Source: Georhizobium profundi
GTDB taxonomy: Bacteria; Pseudomonadota; Alphaproteobacteria; Rhizobiales; Rhizobiaceae
Direction of reading: 5' to 3'
DNA length: 64,000 nt
NCBI RefSeq assembly: GCF_003952725.1
Contig: NZ_CP032509.1
Span: forward strand, 620,001-684,000
Shown here: positions 1 through 10,084 of the stretch, one piece after another
How the letters are laid out: every line of letters starts with the position of its first letter
Numbering within the stretch: position 1 is the stretch's first letter
The notes under the pieces: model-generated
The model's input: the letters and a program-made list of their open reading frames with translations, nothing else
Database searches by the model: none
What the model was told of the DNA's origin: nothing
Made by a program: the position numbers and the translations under genes

Positions 1-79
1 GGCGCATCGCCGAACTTCTCGGCGTTTCCACCAGACAGCGAGTGTGGGCCAGACAACGCGTGGAAGGCGAGCAGGACTG

Positions 80-856
80 ATGAACTTCATGTCTGGACGA
101 CAGGGTTTTGGATCGCGGGAATTCGATCCCGCACCGCGCATCCTCGTCCTGCTGCACCAGGAGCGGTCGAGCCCCGGGCGGGTCGGTCTGATGCTGGAGC
201 AAGCCGGATTTGCGCTGGATATCCGCCGGCCGGTTCTGGGCGACCCGCTTCCCGATACGCTTGAGCGCCATGTCGGGGCGATCGTCTTCGGTGGCCCGAT
301 GAGCGCCAATGACGAGGATGAGGGTATTCGGCGCGAGATCGAGTGGCTGAAGGTTCCTCTGTCGGAAAACAAGCCCTATCTTGGCATCTGCCTCGGTGCG
401 CAGCTCCTCGTTCGGCACCTCGGCGGCAAGGTCGAGGCACATCCCGACGGGCTGACGGAAATTGGCTGGTATCCGTTGCGGCCGACGCCGGAAGGGGCCG
501 CGCTGATGAACTGGCCGTCGATGGTCTATCACTTCCACCGGGAAGGCTTCGACCTGCCGCGTGACGCGACGCTGCTTGCAACGGCCGATGATTACGAGAA
601 CCAGGCCTTCCGCTTCGGGGAGAATGCCTGGGGTGTCCAGTTCCACGGCGAACTGACCCAGGCCATGATGCACCGCTGGGTGGTGCACGGGGCGCATCGC
701 TTCGACCTGCCAGGCGCACAGCAGGGTCGGGATCACCTGCACGGGCGCATGATCCATGACGGACCTCTGCGTGCATGGCTCGCCGAGTTCCTGTCGATGA
801 TCTTCATGCGCCGGCTCGATCGCGAAATGGGCGCCATGGCGGCGCGCCAGGTTTAA
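80..856 (+). CDS. Class I glutamine amidotransferase (GMP synthase-like GATase domain protein)
   Basis: A 258-residue stand-alone class I glutamine amidotransferase. The nucleophile elbow GICLGAQ carries Cys104, and the His/Glu pair lies in VQFHGE (His189, Glu191), so the catalytic triad is complete. No synthetase domain follows, so the ammonia acceptor is unknown. The family (COG0518) is usually annotated as GMP-synthase-like. ATG 80 is preferred because AGGAC sits just upstream; GTG 44 and ATG 89 are alternatives in the same frame. It lies 83 bases upstream of yggT on the same strand. The fold is certain; the substrate is not. Confidence 0.85.
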   Translation: MNFMSGRQGFGSREFDPAPRILVLLHQERSSPGRVGLMLEQAGFALDIRRPVLGDPLPDTLERHVGAIVFGGPMSANDEDEGIRREIEWLKVPLSENKPYLGICLGAQLLVRHLGGKVEAHPDGLTEIGWYPLRPTPEGAALMNWPSMVYHFHREGFDLPRDATLLATADDYENQAFRFGENAWGVQFHGELTQAMMHRWVVHGAHRFDLPGAQQGRDHLHGRMIHDGPLRAWLAEFLSMIFMRRLDREMGAMAARQV

Positions 857-939
857 GCGCCTATCGGTGCGGCAGCAGCGCACTTGCCGGGCAAGTTCGG
901 AGTGGCTACATCTCGGCCAGCCCGCAACGGAGAGTGAGA

Positions 940-1230
940 ATGATAGCCGTCTTCCAGACCATCGATCTGGCTTTGAGCATCTACACCTGGATCATCATCG
1001 GCAGCGCCATCTTCTCGTGGCTCTATGCGTTCAACGTGGTCAATTCCAACAATCGCTTCGTCGCGATGGTGGCGGAGTTTCTCTACAAGGCGACCGAGCC
1101 GGCGCTTCGGCCGCTGCGGCGCATCCTGCCTGATCTCGGCGGTCTCGACATTTCGCCGATCGTGCTCCTGCTCATCATCTTCTTCATCCGTTCCTTCATG
1201 TGGAACACGATCGCTCCCGCGCTCGTCTAA
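940..1230 (+). CDS. YggT family membrane protein
   Basis: A 96-residue inner-membrane protein with two hydrophobic stretches (about residues 5-28 and 70-92) separated by a short basic loop containing [12 protein letters not shown], the signature of the YggT family. ATG 940 is chosen because the open frame upstream has no hydrophobic or conserved content. YggT proteins are widespread and linked to membrane or osmotic functions, but the molecular role is unresolved. It ends in front of a shared bidirectional terminator facing ppa. Confidence 0.85.
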   Translation: MIAVFQTIDLALSIYTWIIIGSAIFSWLYAFNVVNSNNRFVAMVAEFLYKATEPALRPLRRILPDLGGLDISPIVLLLIIFFIRSFMWNTIAPALV

Positions 1231-1276
1231 ACGGCGTGCCGTGCCGGCCTTGGCCGGTCAGGGGTTGAGAGATACG

Positions 1277-1316
1277 GAAAAGGGCCGCCGCATCCCGGGA
1301 TGCGGCGGCCCTTTTC
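1277..1316. terminator. Bidirectional intrinsic terminator between yggT and ppa
   Basis: A perfect inverted repeat of 20 bases per arm (1277-1296 and 1297-1316) with no spacer. Its core is 15 G/C-rich pairs, flanked by AAAA on the left and TTTT on the right, so it reads as stem plus U-tract on both strands. It sits between convergent yggT and ppa and should stop both. Confidence 0.85.
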
Positions 1317-1343
1317 GTGATCACAAACTGGACGAGGCGAGAC

Positions 1344-1871
1344 TTACTTCCGGCCGCGCTCAATGGCTTCGGTGATGAAGCGGCGGGCGGCATCGGCGCC
1401 CTGCCAGTCTTCGACGCGAACCCACTTGCCGGGTTCCAGATCCTTGTAGTGCTCGAAGAAGTGCTGGATCTGCTGCAGCGTGATTTCCGGCAGGTCGGTG
1501 TGGTTCAGCACCTTCTCGTAGCGCTTGGTGAGCGCCGATACCGGAACGGCGATGATCTTTTCATCCTTGCCGGAATTGTCTTCCATCAAGAGCACGCCGA
1601 TCGGGCGCACATTGATGACGCAGCCGGGGATCAAAGGGCGCGTGTTGCAGACGAGCACGTCGATCGGGTCTCCGTCTTCCGAAAGCGTATGCGGCACGAA
1701 GCCGTAATTGCCCGGATAGGTCATCGGCGTGTGCAGGAAGCGGTCCACGACCAGCGTACCGGATTCCTTGTCCATCTCGTACTTGATCGGCTGCCCGCCA
1801 ACGGGAACTTCGATGATGACGTTGATGTCTTCAGGCGGATTGTTGCCGATGGCGATGGCGTCGATGCGCAT
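1344..1871 (-). CDS. ppa: Inorganic pyrophosphatase
   Basis: A 175-residue family I soluble inorganic pyrophosphatase, hydrolysing PPi to two phosphates in the cytoplasm and pulling biosynthetic reactions forward. The metal-binding signature DGDPIDVLV and the conserved stretch [11 protein letters not shown] are present, and the length matches bacterial enzymes. The frame is open further upstream, but the family begins at MRIDAI, so ATG 1871 is used; AGAGAG precedes it. Downstream lies the shared terminator with yggT. Upstream, 1872-2018 is a structured gap: an imperfect hairpin at 1940-1974 and a 7-bp hairpin at 1993-2013. Confidence 0.95.
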   Translation of the reverse strand: MRIDAIAIGNNPPEDINVIIEVPVGGQPIKYEMDKESGTLVVDRFLHTPMTYPGNYGFVPHTLSEDGDPIDVLVCNTRPLIPGCVINVRPIGVLLMEDNSGKDEKIIAVPVSALTKRYEKVLNHTDLPEITLQQIQHFFEHYKDLEPGKWVRVEDWQGADAARRFITEAIERGRK

Positions 1872-2018
1872 GTGAACTCTCTTGTTGGAGGCAGGCTTTG
1901 CCGGGGAAATACCGGCAATCACGCGCCAAAGCAACTGTGGCACCCGAGCGCGCCTCTGCTCGGCTCAAGGGTGCGCTGAACATGCTGTGTGGGCCGCCCT
2001 TGAACCGGGCGGCAATGG

Positions 2019-2525
2019 CTACGGCCAGATGAACGCGATCTTACCGAGGCGTTTGCCGTCGAAGGTTTCGGTGCCTTCGGCCACGTCGCGCCCGCCGCTT
2101 TGGCGGTAGAACTGCACGGCGCGATCATTGTCTTCGAGCGTCCAGACGACGACGCCGCGGCAGCCCAGCGACGACAGAAGCCGTCGTGCTTCGGTAAAAA
2201 GCCGCTTGCCGAGCCCGATGCCCTGATATTCCGGGCGAAGGTAAAGCTCGTAGATCTCGCCTTCCTGCGGCAGGGCAGGCGCTCGGTTGAGGCCAAGCGT
2301 TGCATAGCCCGCGACCGTTCCGCCGACATCGAGCACGAGAATGCTGGTCGAGCCATTGATCGCGCGCGTCCACCATTTCACGTTTCGGCGCTCCATCATG
2401 GCCCGCAGCGTCTTGAAGGGGATCAGTCCGGAATAGGCATGCGCCCACGCGGAGCGGTGCGTTTCGGCAATCGCCTGGGCGTCGTCGGGTGTTGCAGGAC
2501 GGACATCGATGGAAAGCGTCTTCAT
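2019..2525 (-). CDS. GNAT family N-acetyltransferase
   Basis: A 168-residue GNAT acetyltransferase that would transfer acetyl from acetyl-CoA to an unidentified amine. The acetyl-CoA loop is visible as RPEYQGIGLGKRLF (R/Q-x-x-G-x-G/A motif A), followed by the typical tail with LEDNDRAVQFYRQSGG. It resembles the group often labelled RimI-like or ribosomal-protein N-acetyltransferases, but the substrate cannot be read. ATG 2525 (MKTLSI) is chosen over an upstream in-frame start because the family begins here. A candidate CtrA site lies about 100 bases upstream. Confidence 0.85.
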   Translation of the reverse strand: MKTLSIDVRPATPDDAQAIAETHRSAWAHAYSGLIPFKTLRAMMERRNVKWWTRAINGSTSILVLDVGGTVAGYATLGLNRAPALPQEGEIYELYLRPEYQGIGLGKRLFTEARRLLSSLGCRGVVVWTLEDNDRAVQFYRQSGGRDVAEGTETFDGKRLGKIAFIWP

Positions 2526-2624
2526 GGCACGAATCCTATCGCTTCGGATTCCGCCGACGAAGCGCCTCGGGGAGCAGACGGGGCATCGCCCACAGCTCAT
2601 TTGGTCCGACGACCCGAAACAAGT

Positions 2625-2640
2625 TTAACGCTTCATTAAC
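2625..2640. promoter_or_regulatory. Candidate CtrA binding site (TTAA-N7-TTAAC)
   Basis: TTAA at 2625-2628 and TTAAC at 2636-2640 are separated by exactly 7 bases, matching the full CtrA consensus used by alphaproteobacterial cell-cycle regulation. It lies in the gap between the GNAT gene (transcribed leftward, start 2525) and the typA terminator, so the GNAT promoter is the natural target. Chance occurrence cannot be excluded. Confidence 0.35.
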
Positions 2641-2712
2641 GTTTTCGGCAAGAGACACGGGTGTCCGGTTTTGGTGCTGGCAGTCGCTCCGAAACGGCAC
2701 AGCGCGCAGCCA

Positions 2713-2754
2713 GAAACAAAAAGGGCGGGGATGCGATCGCTCGCATCCCCGCCC
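2713..2754 (-). terminator. Intrinsic terminator of typA
   Basis: A 14-bp perfect stem (2723-2736 with 2741-2754) and 4-base loop. On the minus strand it is followed by TTTTTGTTT. It lies about 25 bases beyond the typA stop codon. Confidence 0.85.
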
Positions 2755-2779
2755 TGATTCGCAGTCGATTTGTTCTAAA

Positions 2780-4612
2780 TTACGCGGCGCCAGCGGCGGC
2801 CGAACGCGACTTCTCGAAGCGCTTGCGCTCGTTGGAATCGAGATACATCTTGCGCAGGCGGATCGACTTCGGCGTGACTTCGACGAGTTCGTCGTCCTGA
2901 ATCCAGGAGAGTGCACGGTCGAGCGTCATCTTGATCGGCGGGGTGAGCTTCACGGCTTCGTCCTTGCCCGAGGCGCGCATGTTGGTGAGCTTCTTGCCCT
3001 TCAGCACGTTCACTTCGAGGTCGTTGTCGCGGGTGTGAATGCCGATGATCATGCCGGCATAGACCTTCTCGCCGGCATCGATGATCATCGGGCCGCGGTC
3101 TTCCAGGTTGAACATGGCGTAGGCGACGGATTCGCCCGCTTCGTTGGCGAGCAGCACGCCCTGAACGCGGCCGGCAATCTCGCCCTTGTAAGGCTGGTAG
3201 GAGTGGAACAGCCGGTTCATGATGGCCGTGCCCCGCGTGTCCGTCAGAAGCTCCGACTGGTAGCCGATCAGGCCGCGCGTCGGTGCGTGGAACACGAGAC
3301 GCACACGGTTGCCGCCAGACGGGCGCAGCTCGACCATATCGGCCTTGCGCTCCGACATCTTCTGCACGACGACGCCCGAATGTTCTTCATCGACGTCGAT
3401 GACGACTTCTTCGACCGGCTCGAGCATCTGGCCGTTCTCGCCCTTCTGCATAACGACGCGCGGACGGGATACGGCAAGCTCGAAGCCTTCGCGGCGCATG
3501 GTCTCGATGAGGACGGCGAGCTGCAATTCGCCACGGCCGGAGACGTAGAACGAGTCCTTGCCTTCGGCTTCCTCGATCTTCAGCGCGACGTTGCCTTCGG
3601 CTTCCTTGAAGAGGCGATCGCGGATGACGCGGCTCGTGACCTTGTCGCCTTCGGTGCCGGCCAGCGGGCTGTCATTGACGATGAAGGACATGGTGACGGT
3701 CGGCGGATCGATCGGCTGCGCCTGCAGCGGCTCGTTGACGGCCGGGTCGCAGAACGTATCGGCGACCGTGCCCTTCGACAGGCCAGCGATGGCGACGATG
3801 TCGCCCGCCTTGGCTTCTTCGATTGGCTGGCGCTCAATGCCGCGGAACGCGAGGATCTTGGAAATACGGCCGGTCTCGACCGTCTTGCCGTCGGCAGCCA
3901 GTACCTTCACGGCCTGGTTCGGCTTGATGGAGCCGGAATGGATGCGGCCGGTGATGATGCGGCCGAGGAACGGGTTGGCTTCGAGCAGCGTGCCGATCAT
4001 GCGGAACGGACCTTCGCCGACGGTCGGTTCGGGCACGTGCTCCATGACGAGGTCGAGAAGCGGTGCGAGACCCTGGTCAGACGGACCTTCCGGCGCGGTG
4101 TTCATCCAGCCGGCGCGGCCGGAGCCGTAGAGAATGGGGAAGTCCAGCTGCTCGTCATTGGCGTCGAGCGCGGCGAAGAGGTCAAACACCTCGTTGACGA
4201 CTTCTTCTGCGCGACCATCGGGACGATCGATCTTGTTGATCGCCACGATCGGGCGGAGACCGACCTTCAGCGCCTTGCCGACCACGAATTTCGTCTGCGG
4301 CATCGGGCCTTCGGCAGCATCGACCAGAACGATCGCGCCATCCACCATGGACAGAATGCGCTCGACCTCACCGCCGAAGTCGGCGTGACCCGGCGTGTCG
4401 ACGATGTTGATGCGGTGGCCCTTCCACTCGATCGACGTCGCCTTGGCAAGGATCGTGATGCCGCGTTCCTTTTCCAGGTCGTTGGAATCCATCATGCGCT
4501 CTGCTGTGCGCTGGTTCTCACGGAAGGAGCCGGATTGCTTGAGGAGCTCGTCGACGAGCGTGGTCTTGCCATGGTCGACGTGTGCGATGATCGCGATATT
4601 GCGCATGGTCAT
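2780..4612 (-). CDS. typA: Ribosome-associated GTPase TypA/BipA
   Basis: A 610-residue translational GTPase of the TypA/BipA family, which binds the 70S ribosome and supports 50S assembly and stress growth. The G1 motif AHVDHGKT (residues 10-17), the switch segment ERGITI, G3 [11 protein letters not shown] and G4 NKIDRP are intact, and the length matches E. coli BipA. The open frame runs 147 codons further upstream into the M3 peptidase gene, but homology starts at [11 protein letters not shown], so ATG 4612 (or the in-frame ATG 4606) is the start. It is a single gene with its own terminator. Confidence 0.95.
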   Translation of the reverse strand: MTMRNIAIIAHVDHGKTTLVDELLKQSGSFRENQRTAERMMDSNDLEKERGITILAKATSIEWKGHRINIVDTPGHADFGGEVERILSMVDGAIVLVDAAEGPMPQTKFVVGKALKVGLRPIVAINKIDRPDGRAEEVVNEVFDLFAALDANDEQLDFPILYGSGRAGWMNTAPEGPSDQGLAPLLDLVMEHVPEPTVGEGPFRMIGTLLEANPFLGRIITGRIHSGSIKPNQAVKVLAADGKTVETGRISKILAFRGIERQPIEEAKAGDIVAIAGLSKGTVADTFCDPAVNEPLQAQPIDPPTVTMSFIVNDSPLAGTEGDKVTSRVIRDRLFKEAEGNVALKIEEAEGKDSFYVSGRGELQLAVLIETMRREGFELAVSRPRVVMQKGENGQMLEPVEEVVIDVDEEHSGVVVQKMSERKADMVELRPSGGNRVRLVFHAPTRGLIGYQSELLTDTRGTAIMNRLFHSYQPYKGEIAGRVQGVLLANEAGESVAYAMFNLEDRGPMIIDAGEKVYAGMIIGIHTRDNDLEVNVLKGKKLTNMRASGKDEAVKLTPPIKMTLDRALSWIQDDELVEVTPKSIRLRKMYLDSNERKRFEKSRSAAAGAA

Positions 4613-4736
4613 GGGAATGTCTCGGAATTGTGGGGCGCATGGATATGAGCGCCAGCCTTCATTTGGCGCGCTCATACATGGTTTTTCGCAAATGCGAAAG
4701 GGGCGCGCGCCGATCAGCGTGCTGCCCCCGTCGAGA

Positions 4737-6794
4737 TCAGGCCGCGTCGGAGGCCAGCCCGCGCTTCCTGAGCAGGGCCTCAGGCGTCGGCAGACGACCG
4801 CGGAAGGCCGTGTAGGTTTCTTCGGGATCCACCGCGCCGCCGGCCGAATAGACATGCGTGCGCAACCGCTCCGCCATCGCGGCATCGAAGGCGTCGCCGG
4901 TTTCCTCGAAGGCCGAGAAGGCGTCGGCATCGAGCACTTCCGACCACATGTAGGAATAATAGCCGGCAGAATAGCCGTCGCCCGAGAAGATGTGCAGGAA
5001 ATGCGGGCTGCGATGGCGCATCTCGATGGCTGCCGGCTTGCCGATGGCCTCAAGGCTTGCCGCTTCGAATGCAGCAGGGTCTTCGACGTCCGCGGCCGTG
5101 TGGTAGGCCATGTCGATCAACGCCGAGGCCGTGTATTCCACCGTCGCAAAGCCCGCATTGAACCGGGCGGCCGCCAGGACCTTGTCCAGGAGCTGCTGCG
5201 GGATCGGCTCGCCCGTTCGATAATGCACGGCGTGCTTGCGCAGGATCTCCGGCACGGTCAGCCAGTGCTCGTAAAGCTGCGAGGGCAGCTCCACAAAATC
5301 GCGCGAGACCGACGTTCCCGATACGGAAGGGTAGGTCACGTCGGACAAGAGCCCATGAAGCGCGTGGCCGAACTCGTGGAAGAGCGTGCGCGCGTCGTCC
5401 AGCGACAGAAGGGCCGGAGACCCTTCACGCGGCTTGGCGAAATTCATGACGTTGTAGATGAGCGGCAGCTGCCCGCCTTCCAGCCGGTGCTGGCTGGCAA
5501 AGGCGCTCATCCAGGCGCCGGATCGCTTCGAGGACCGTGCGAAGTAATCCGCCAGGAAGATGCCGATCGTTTCGCCGGAGCGGTTTTTGACGGCAAAGGT
5601 CCGGACATCCGGGTGGTAGACCTTCACGCCCTCGAGACGCTCGAAGTCCAGGCCAAAAAGTCGACTGGCGACATCGAAAGCGGCCTCGGCGATGCGATCG
5701 AGCTGGAAATAGGGTTTCAGCTCCTCTTCGGTGAAATCGAAGCGCTGACGCCGCAGCTTTTCGGCATAGTGGCGCCAGTCCCAGGGCGCGATGGGTTCGT
5801 TGTTGCCTTCGGCGGCGGCGATGTCTGCAAGCGCCGCCTCCTCATCGGCCGCGTGGCGAACGGCCGGTTCCCAAACCGTCTGCAACAGCGCGTTCACCGC
5901 GTCGGGGTTCTTCGCCATCGTGTCTTCGAGCTTGTAGGCGGCGAAATTCTCGTAGCCGAGCAGCTTTGCCTTTTCAGCGCGCAGCTTGAGGATTTCGGCG
6001 ATCAGCGGACGGTTGTCGGTTTCGCCCGGGTTTTCACCGCGTGCCGTCCAGGCCTTGAATGCCGTTTCGCGAAGGTCGCGTCGTTCCGAGAAGGTCAGGA
6101 ACGGTTCGATGATCGAGCGCGACAGCGTGACGGCGTAGCGTCCATCGGCGCCACGATCGCTTGCCGCCGACGCCATGGCGTCGCGCACGAAATCCGGAAG
6201 GCCATCGAGATCGGTTTCATCGAGAAGCAGCTGCCAGGACTGTTCGTCGGCAAGCACGTTCTGCCCGAAACGCGCACCAAGGGTCGCCAGGCGCTCATTG
6301 ATCGCGGCGAGGCGGGTCTGGTCTTCTTCCGCAAGGTTGGCGCCGGATCGCACAAAGCCTTTCCAGCTTCGCTCCAGCACGCGGAACTGCTCGGTGGTGA
6401 GATCCAGCGTCGATGCTCTCCGGAAAAGGGTGTCGATGCGCTGGAACAGCGGCTTGTTCATCGCGATGCGCGAATAATGCCGCGACAGTTGCGGCGCGAT
6501 CTCGCGCTCGAGCTCCTGAATGGCCGGGTTCGTATGGGCGCCGGCGCGGTTGAAGAAGAGTGCCGAAACCCGCGACAGGCCTTTACCGGCCAATTCCAAG
6601 GCTTCGATCGTGTTTTTGAAGGTCGGCGCTGCCTCAGACTGAGCAATCGCCTGGATTTCCGCGTCATGCGCCGAAAGGGCCGCGTCGAAGGCCGGGCGGA
6701 AGTCGTCGTCCTCGACCGCAGCAAAATTGGGGAGCCCGTAGGATCCGGACCAGTCAGAAATGCGTTCAAAGGCGATCGGTGAAGCGGCGGTCAT
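4737..6794 (-). CDS. M3 family oligopeptidase (oligopeptidase A / peptidyl-dipeptidase type)
   Basis: A 685-residue zinc metallopeptidase of family M3, cytoplasmic, degrading short peptides such as cleaved signal peptides. The zinc site HEFGH is at residues 473-477, with a downstream glutamate-containing helix as in thimet-type peptidases. Length and domain layout match PrlC (oligopeptidase A) and Dcp, which cannot be separated by eye. No signal peptide is seen. ATG 6794 is the first start. It is divergent from marR; the shared gap 6795-6925 contains the MarR-type palindrome. Confidence 0.9.
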   Translation of the reverse strand: MTAASPIAFERISDWSGSYGLPNFAAVEDDDFRPAFDAALSAHDAEIQAIAQSEAAPTFKNTIEALELAGKGLSRVSALFFNRAGAHTNPAIQELEREIAPQLSRHYSRIAMNKPLFQRIDTLFRRASTLDLTTEQFRVLERSWKGFVRSGANLAEEDQTRLAAINERLATLGARFGQNVLADEQSWQLLLDETDLDGLPDFVRDAMASAASDRGADGRYAVTLSRSIIEPFLTFSERRDLRETAFKAWTARGENPGETDNRPLIAEILKLRAEKAKLLGYENFAAYKLEDTMAKNPDAVNALLQTVWEPAVRHAADEEAALADIAAAEGNNEPIAPWDWRHYAEKLRRQRFDFTEEELKPYFQLDRIAEAAFDVASRLFGLDFERLEGVKVYHPDVRTFAVKNRSGETIGIFLADYFARSSKRSGAWMSAFASQHRLEGGQLPLIYNVMNFAKPREGSPALLSLDDARTLFHEFGHALHGLLSDVTYPSVSGTSVSRDFVELPSQLYEHWLTVPEILRKHAVHYRTGEPIPQQLLDKVLAAARFNAGFATVEYTASALIDMAYHTAADVEDPAAFEAASLEAIGKPAAIEMRHRSPHFLHIFSGDGYSAGYYSYMWSEVLDADAFSAFEETGDAFDAAMAERLRTHVYSAGGAVDPEETYTAFRGRLPTPEALLRKRGLASDAA

Positions 6795-6892
6795 GCGCGT
6801 ATCCAGCTTTGAGAATGCGTTGAACAGCGATGTAATGATGATGTGATCGGAAGCAAGCGGCAGGCGGCTTGCGAAAGCGCATGCCGGATAAT

Positions 6893-6907
6893 AAGTAAGG
6901 CTTACTT
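6893..6907. promoter_or_regulatory. Palindromic operator candidate for the adjacent MarR regulator
   Basis: AAGTAAG (6893-6899) and CTTACTT (6901-6907) form a perfect 7-bp inverted repeat with a 1-base centre. It ends 18 bases before the marR start codon, a position suited to autorepression. Size and symmetry fit MarR-family operators. Confidence 0.5.
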
Positions 6908-6925
6908 TTATCGCAGGAAAACCCC

Positions 6926-7402
6926 ATGTCGCGCACAGTCGATCCGGATTCCCTTGGCTTCGTCATCACCGATGTCGGCCGTCTTCTCAGGGCGGCGGTC
7001 GAAAAAAGCATCGTTCTCAACGGCACGGACATCACGCCAGGAGAAGCCCGGGCTCTGATCCATATCGCTGCGCTCAACGGCGGCCGCCAGACTGTGCTGG
7101 CGGAACGCCTCGGGGTGGAGCCCATGACGGTCTCCGGCTATGTCGACAGGCTGGAGCAACGTGGCCTGGTGGAGCGTCGGGTGGACCCCAGCGATCGCCG
7201 CGCACGGCTCGTCTATGCGACGGATGCCGCCGACCAGGTGATCGATGAGGCGCGCGCTGTCGCCGGCTCGGTGCTGGGTGCGGCCATGGAAGGGGTGGCG
7301 CCTGCCGACAAGGCCGTCTTCGAAGCGGTTCTGCGCAGTATGAGAGGGTCGCTTCAGAGCATGCTCGGCTGTGATCGCTCAACCAGCGGACAAGCCGCAT
7401 GA
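6926..7402 (+). CDS. MarR family transcriptional regulator (efflux operon)
   Basis: A 158-residue winged-helix regulator of the MarR family. The DNA-binding part shows the recognition-helix region LAERLGVEPMTVSGYVDRLEQRGLVERR followed by the wing motif DPSDRRAR, both characteristic. Its stop codon overlaps the start of an MFS efflux gene (ATGA), so the two are one transcriptional unit. The usual arrangement is that MarR represses itself and the pump until a toxic ligand binds. The palindrome at 6893-6907 is the likely operator. The ligand is unknown. Confidence 0.88.
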   Translation: MSRTVDPDSLGFVITDVGRLLRAAVEKSIVLNGTDITPGEARALIHIAALNGGRQTVLAERLGVEPMTVSGYVDRLEQRGLVERRVDPSDRRARLVYATDAADQVIDEARAVAGSVLGAAMEGVAPADKAVFEAVLRSMRGSLQSMLGCDRSTSGQAA

Positions 7403-8676
7403 CCGACGCCGTCGAACCCGCGGACCGGCCGCTGCTTCAGCCGGGGCGCATGTCGGAGCGCCGCACGAGCCTGATTTCCGCGCTGCTCGTGGCGATCGGT
7501 CCCGTGTCGATGGCGCTCTACACCCCGGCGATGCCGGAACTGGTGCAGGCCTTCGACAGCTCGAATGCGGCCATCAAGACCACGCTGACGGTTTATTTTG
7601 CCGGCTTTGCGGTGGCGCAACTCGCCGCCGGGCCGCTTGCCGACGCCTTCGGGCGGCGCAAGACGACGCTCGGCTTCCTTCTCGTCTATCTGATAGGTGG
7701 CGTGCTCGCTGCCCTGTCGCAAAGCGTTGAAATGCTGCTCGTCGCCCGGCTGATCCAGGGGATCGGCGCTGCCGTCGGCGTCACTGTCGCGCGCGCCATT
7801 GTGCGTGATCAGTTTGCGGGCGAGCAGGCAGCGCGCATCATGAACATGGTCGGCATCATCCTCGCCATCGCGCCTGCGCTGTCACCGGCGATCGGTGGCG
7901 TGACGCTCAGCATTGCCGGGTGGCATGCGATCTTCGTGCTCATGGTTGGCTTCGGCGTGGTGTCGGGCATCATCGTCTGGTTCGCCATGCGCGAAACGGT
8001 CATTCCGAGCACGGCGCTGGCGCGGCCGGGCATGGTGCTGCGCGCCTATCGCACGGTGCTCGGCAGCTCCGAATTCCTGTTCGCGAGCTTGACCTGCGGC
8101 TTTGCCGTAGGCGCGCTCTATGCGCAGGCGACTATCCTGCCCTTCGTGCTGATCGACAGGGTGGGGCTGACGCCGACCCAGTTCGGCCTGTCCATGCTGA
8201 TGCAGTCGGGCTCGTTCTTTCTGGGCTCGCTCACCGTGCGCTCCCTGATGCGGGCCCGAAAGGCTGAGGCACTAGTACTGCCCGGCCTCGCCTTCATCGG
8301 CGGCGGTGCGCTGCTCCTGATTGCCCTGCTGCTGATGGCGGGCCCGTCCTTCTACACGGTCATGGTGCCGGTTGGGCTCGCCGCATTCGGCATCGCCTTC
8401 GTCATGCCGCACATGCAGGTGGCAGGGCTCGTGCCGTTCCCGCAGATCGCGGGTTCCGCCTCTGCGATGATGGGGTTTATCCAGATGGGATCCGGCTTGC
8501 TCGGCGGCTCGGTCGCTGCGCTGATCGGCGATCCGGTGGTCGGCATCGGCGTCGTTGTTCCCGCCATGGCGGCCGTGGCGGTGGCGTCCTATGCAGCCTA
8601 CCGGTTCACGCGGCGTCGCCACGCGAGCCTTGTCGCTCAGCCGCAGGCGCTCGATCAAACGGCGCCTGCGGAATAG
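7399..8676 (+). CDS. MFS drug-resistance transporter, Bcr/CflA family
   Basis: A 425-residue inner-membrane exporter of the major facilitator superfamily with about twelve hydrophobic segments. The loop 2-3 motif GPLADAFGRRK and the early motif YTPAMPEL place it with the Bcr/CflA drug:proton antiporters (DHA1). It overlaps marR by four bases, so it is translationally coupled to its probable repressor. It converges on argG with only 12 bases between stops. Substrate not predictable. Confidence 0.88.
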   Translation: MTDAVEPADRPLLQPGRMSERRTSLISALLVAIGPVSMALYTPAMPELVQAFDSSNAAIKTTLTVYFAGFAVAQLAAGPLADAFGRRKTTLGFLLVYLIGGVLAALSQSVEMLLVARLIQGIGAAVGVTVARAIVRDQFAGEQAARIMNMVGIILAIAPALSPAIGGVTLSIAGWHAIFVLMVGFGVVSGIIVWFAMRETVIPSTALARPGMVLRAYRTVLGSSEFLFASLTCGFAVGALYAQATILPFVLIDRVGLTPTQFGLSMLMQSGSFFLGSLTVRSLMRARKAEALVLPGLAFIGGGALLLIALLLMAGPSFYTVMVPVGLAAFGIAFVMPHMQVAGLVPFPQIAGSASAMMGFIQMGSGLLGGSVAALIGDPVVGIGVVVPAMAAVAVASYAAYRFTRRRHASLVAQPQALDQTAPAE

Positions 8677-8688
8677 CGTTCGTCTCGA

Positions 8689-9915
8689 TTACTTCGAAGA
8701 GCGGTTGCGTGCGGCCAGCGTGCGCAGGCGCAGCGCATTCAGGCGGATGAAGCCGGCGGCGTCCTTCTGGTCGTAAGCGCCACGGTCGTCCTCGAAGGTG
8801 ACGAGCGCGTCCGAGTAAAGCGATTTCGGCGACGAGCGGCCGGTGACCATGACGTTGCCCTTGTAGAGCTTGAGCGTCACTTCGCCTTCCACATGCTCCT
8901 GGCTCCGGTCGATCGCCGCCTGCAGCATTTCGCGCTCGGGCGAGAACCAGAAACCGTAATAGATGAGCTCGGCATAGCGCGGCATCAGCTCATCCTTGAG
9001 GTGCGCCGCGCCACGGTCGAGCGTGATCGACTCGATTGCGCGGTGCGCTGCAAGCAGGATCGTGCCACCCGGGGTTTCGTAGACGCCACGCGATTTCATG
9101 CCGACGAAACGGTTTTCGACGAGGTCGAGGCGACCGATGCCGTTGTCGCGGCCGTAATCGTTGAGCTTGGCCAGAAGCGTCGCCGGCGACAGACGCTCGC
9201 CGTTGATCGATACGGCATCGCCGCGCTCGAAGCCCACCGTGATGATTGTTGCCTTGTCCGGCGCGGCCTCCGGCGAAATCGTGCGCATATGCACATATTC
9301 CGGAGCCTCGACGGACGGATCTTCCAGAACCTTGCCCTCTGACGAGGAGTGCAGGAGGTTCGCGTCGACCGAGAAGGGCGCTTCGCCCTTCTTGTCCTTG
9401 GCGACCGGGATCTGGTGCTGCTCGGCGAAATTCAGAAGATCGGTGCGGCTCTTGAAGGACCAGTCGCGCCAGGGCGCGATGATCTTGATGTCGGGGTTCA
9501 GCGCGTAGGCGGAAAGCTCGAAGCGGACCTGGTCGTTGCCCTTGCCGGTCGCGCCATGGGCGATCGCGTCGGCGCCGGTCTTTTCGGCGATCTCGACAAG
9601 GTGCTTGGAGATCAGCGGACGGGCGATCGACGTGCCGAGAAGGTAAACGCCTTCATAGACGGCATTGGCGCGAAACATCGGGAAGACGAAGTCGCGCACG
9701 AATTCCTCGCGCACATCCTCGATGAAGATCTCCTTGATGCCGAGCATCTCGGCCTTCTTGCGCGCTGGCTCCAGCTCTTCGCCCTGGCCGAGATCGGCCG
9801 TGAAGGTGACCACTTCGGCGCCAAGCTCGGTCTGCAGCCATTTCAGAATGATCGATGTGTCGAGGCCGCCCGAATAGGCGAGAACGACTTTCTTGACGTC
9901 TTTCAGAGCGCTCAT
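8689..9915 (-). CDS. argG: Argininosuccinate synthase
   Basis: A 408-residue cytoplasmic ligase that joins citrulline and aspartate with ATP to give argininosuccinate, the penultimate step of arginine synthesis. The N-type ATP pyrophosphatase loop YSGGLDTS is at residues 14-21, and the family stretches [13 protein letters not shown] and [10 protein letters not shown] are present. Length is standard. ATG 9915 starts at the conserved [17 protein letters not shown]. argG is monocistronic here. The 169-base gap to the LysE gene (9916-10084) shows no clear element. Confidence 0.96.
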   Translation of the reverse strand: MSALKDVKKVVLAYSGGLDTSIILKWLQTELGAEVVTFTADLGQGEELEPARKKAEMLGIKEIFIEDVREEFVRDFVFPMFRANAVYEGVYLLGTSIARPLISKHLVEIAEKTGADAIAHGATGKGNDQVRFELSAYALNPDIKIIAPWRDWSFKSRTDLLNFAEQHQIPVAKDKKGEAPFSVDANLLHSSSEGKVLEDPSVEAPEYVHMRTISPEAAPDKATIITVGFERGDAVSINGERLSPATLLAKLNDYGRDNGIGRLDLVENRFVGMKSRGVYETPGGTILLAAHRAIESITLDRGAAHLKDELMPRYAELIYYGFWFSPEREMLQAAIDRSQEHVEGEVTLKLYKGNVMVTGRSSPKSLYSDALVTFEDDRGAYDQKDAAGFIRLNALRLRTLAARNRSSK

Positions 9916-10084
9916 GGAATATCCGCTTCGGAGAGATTGGCAGGGGGTCGAATGTGGCGCGCACTTTATTCAGAACGCGCCCTGACACAAGCCACCGGCA
10001 TGGCGTGACGACGCGAATCGGGTGGCGGACGGTCGGTTTCGGCGCTAGGGAATGCGCATCACGCTTCCTCCAGGACCGACCGTC

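Noticed and set aside
8..28. Small hairpin CGCCGA/TCGGCG followed by TTT at the window edge
   Set aside because: Only 6 bp and three T, and the upstream gene it would end is outside the window.
4613..5053. N-terminal extension of typA
   Set aside because: The frame stays open into the M3 peptidase gene, but TypA homology starts at 4612 and two genes would overlap by over 300 bases.
2489..6782. Long plus-strand frames (719 and 795 codons) opposite typA and the M3 peptidase
   Set aside because: Antisense shadows of conserved genes; Arg/Asp/His-heavy translations with no family features.
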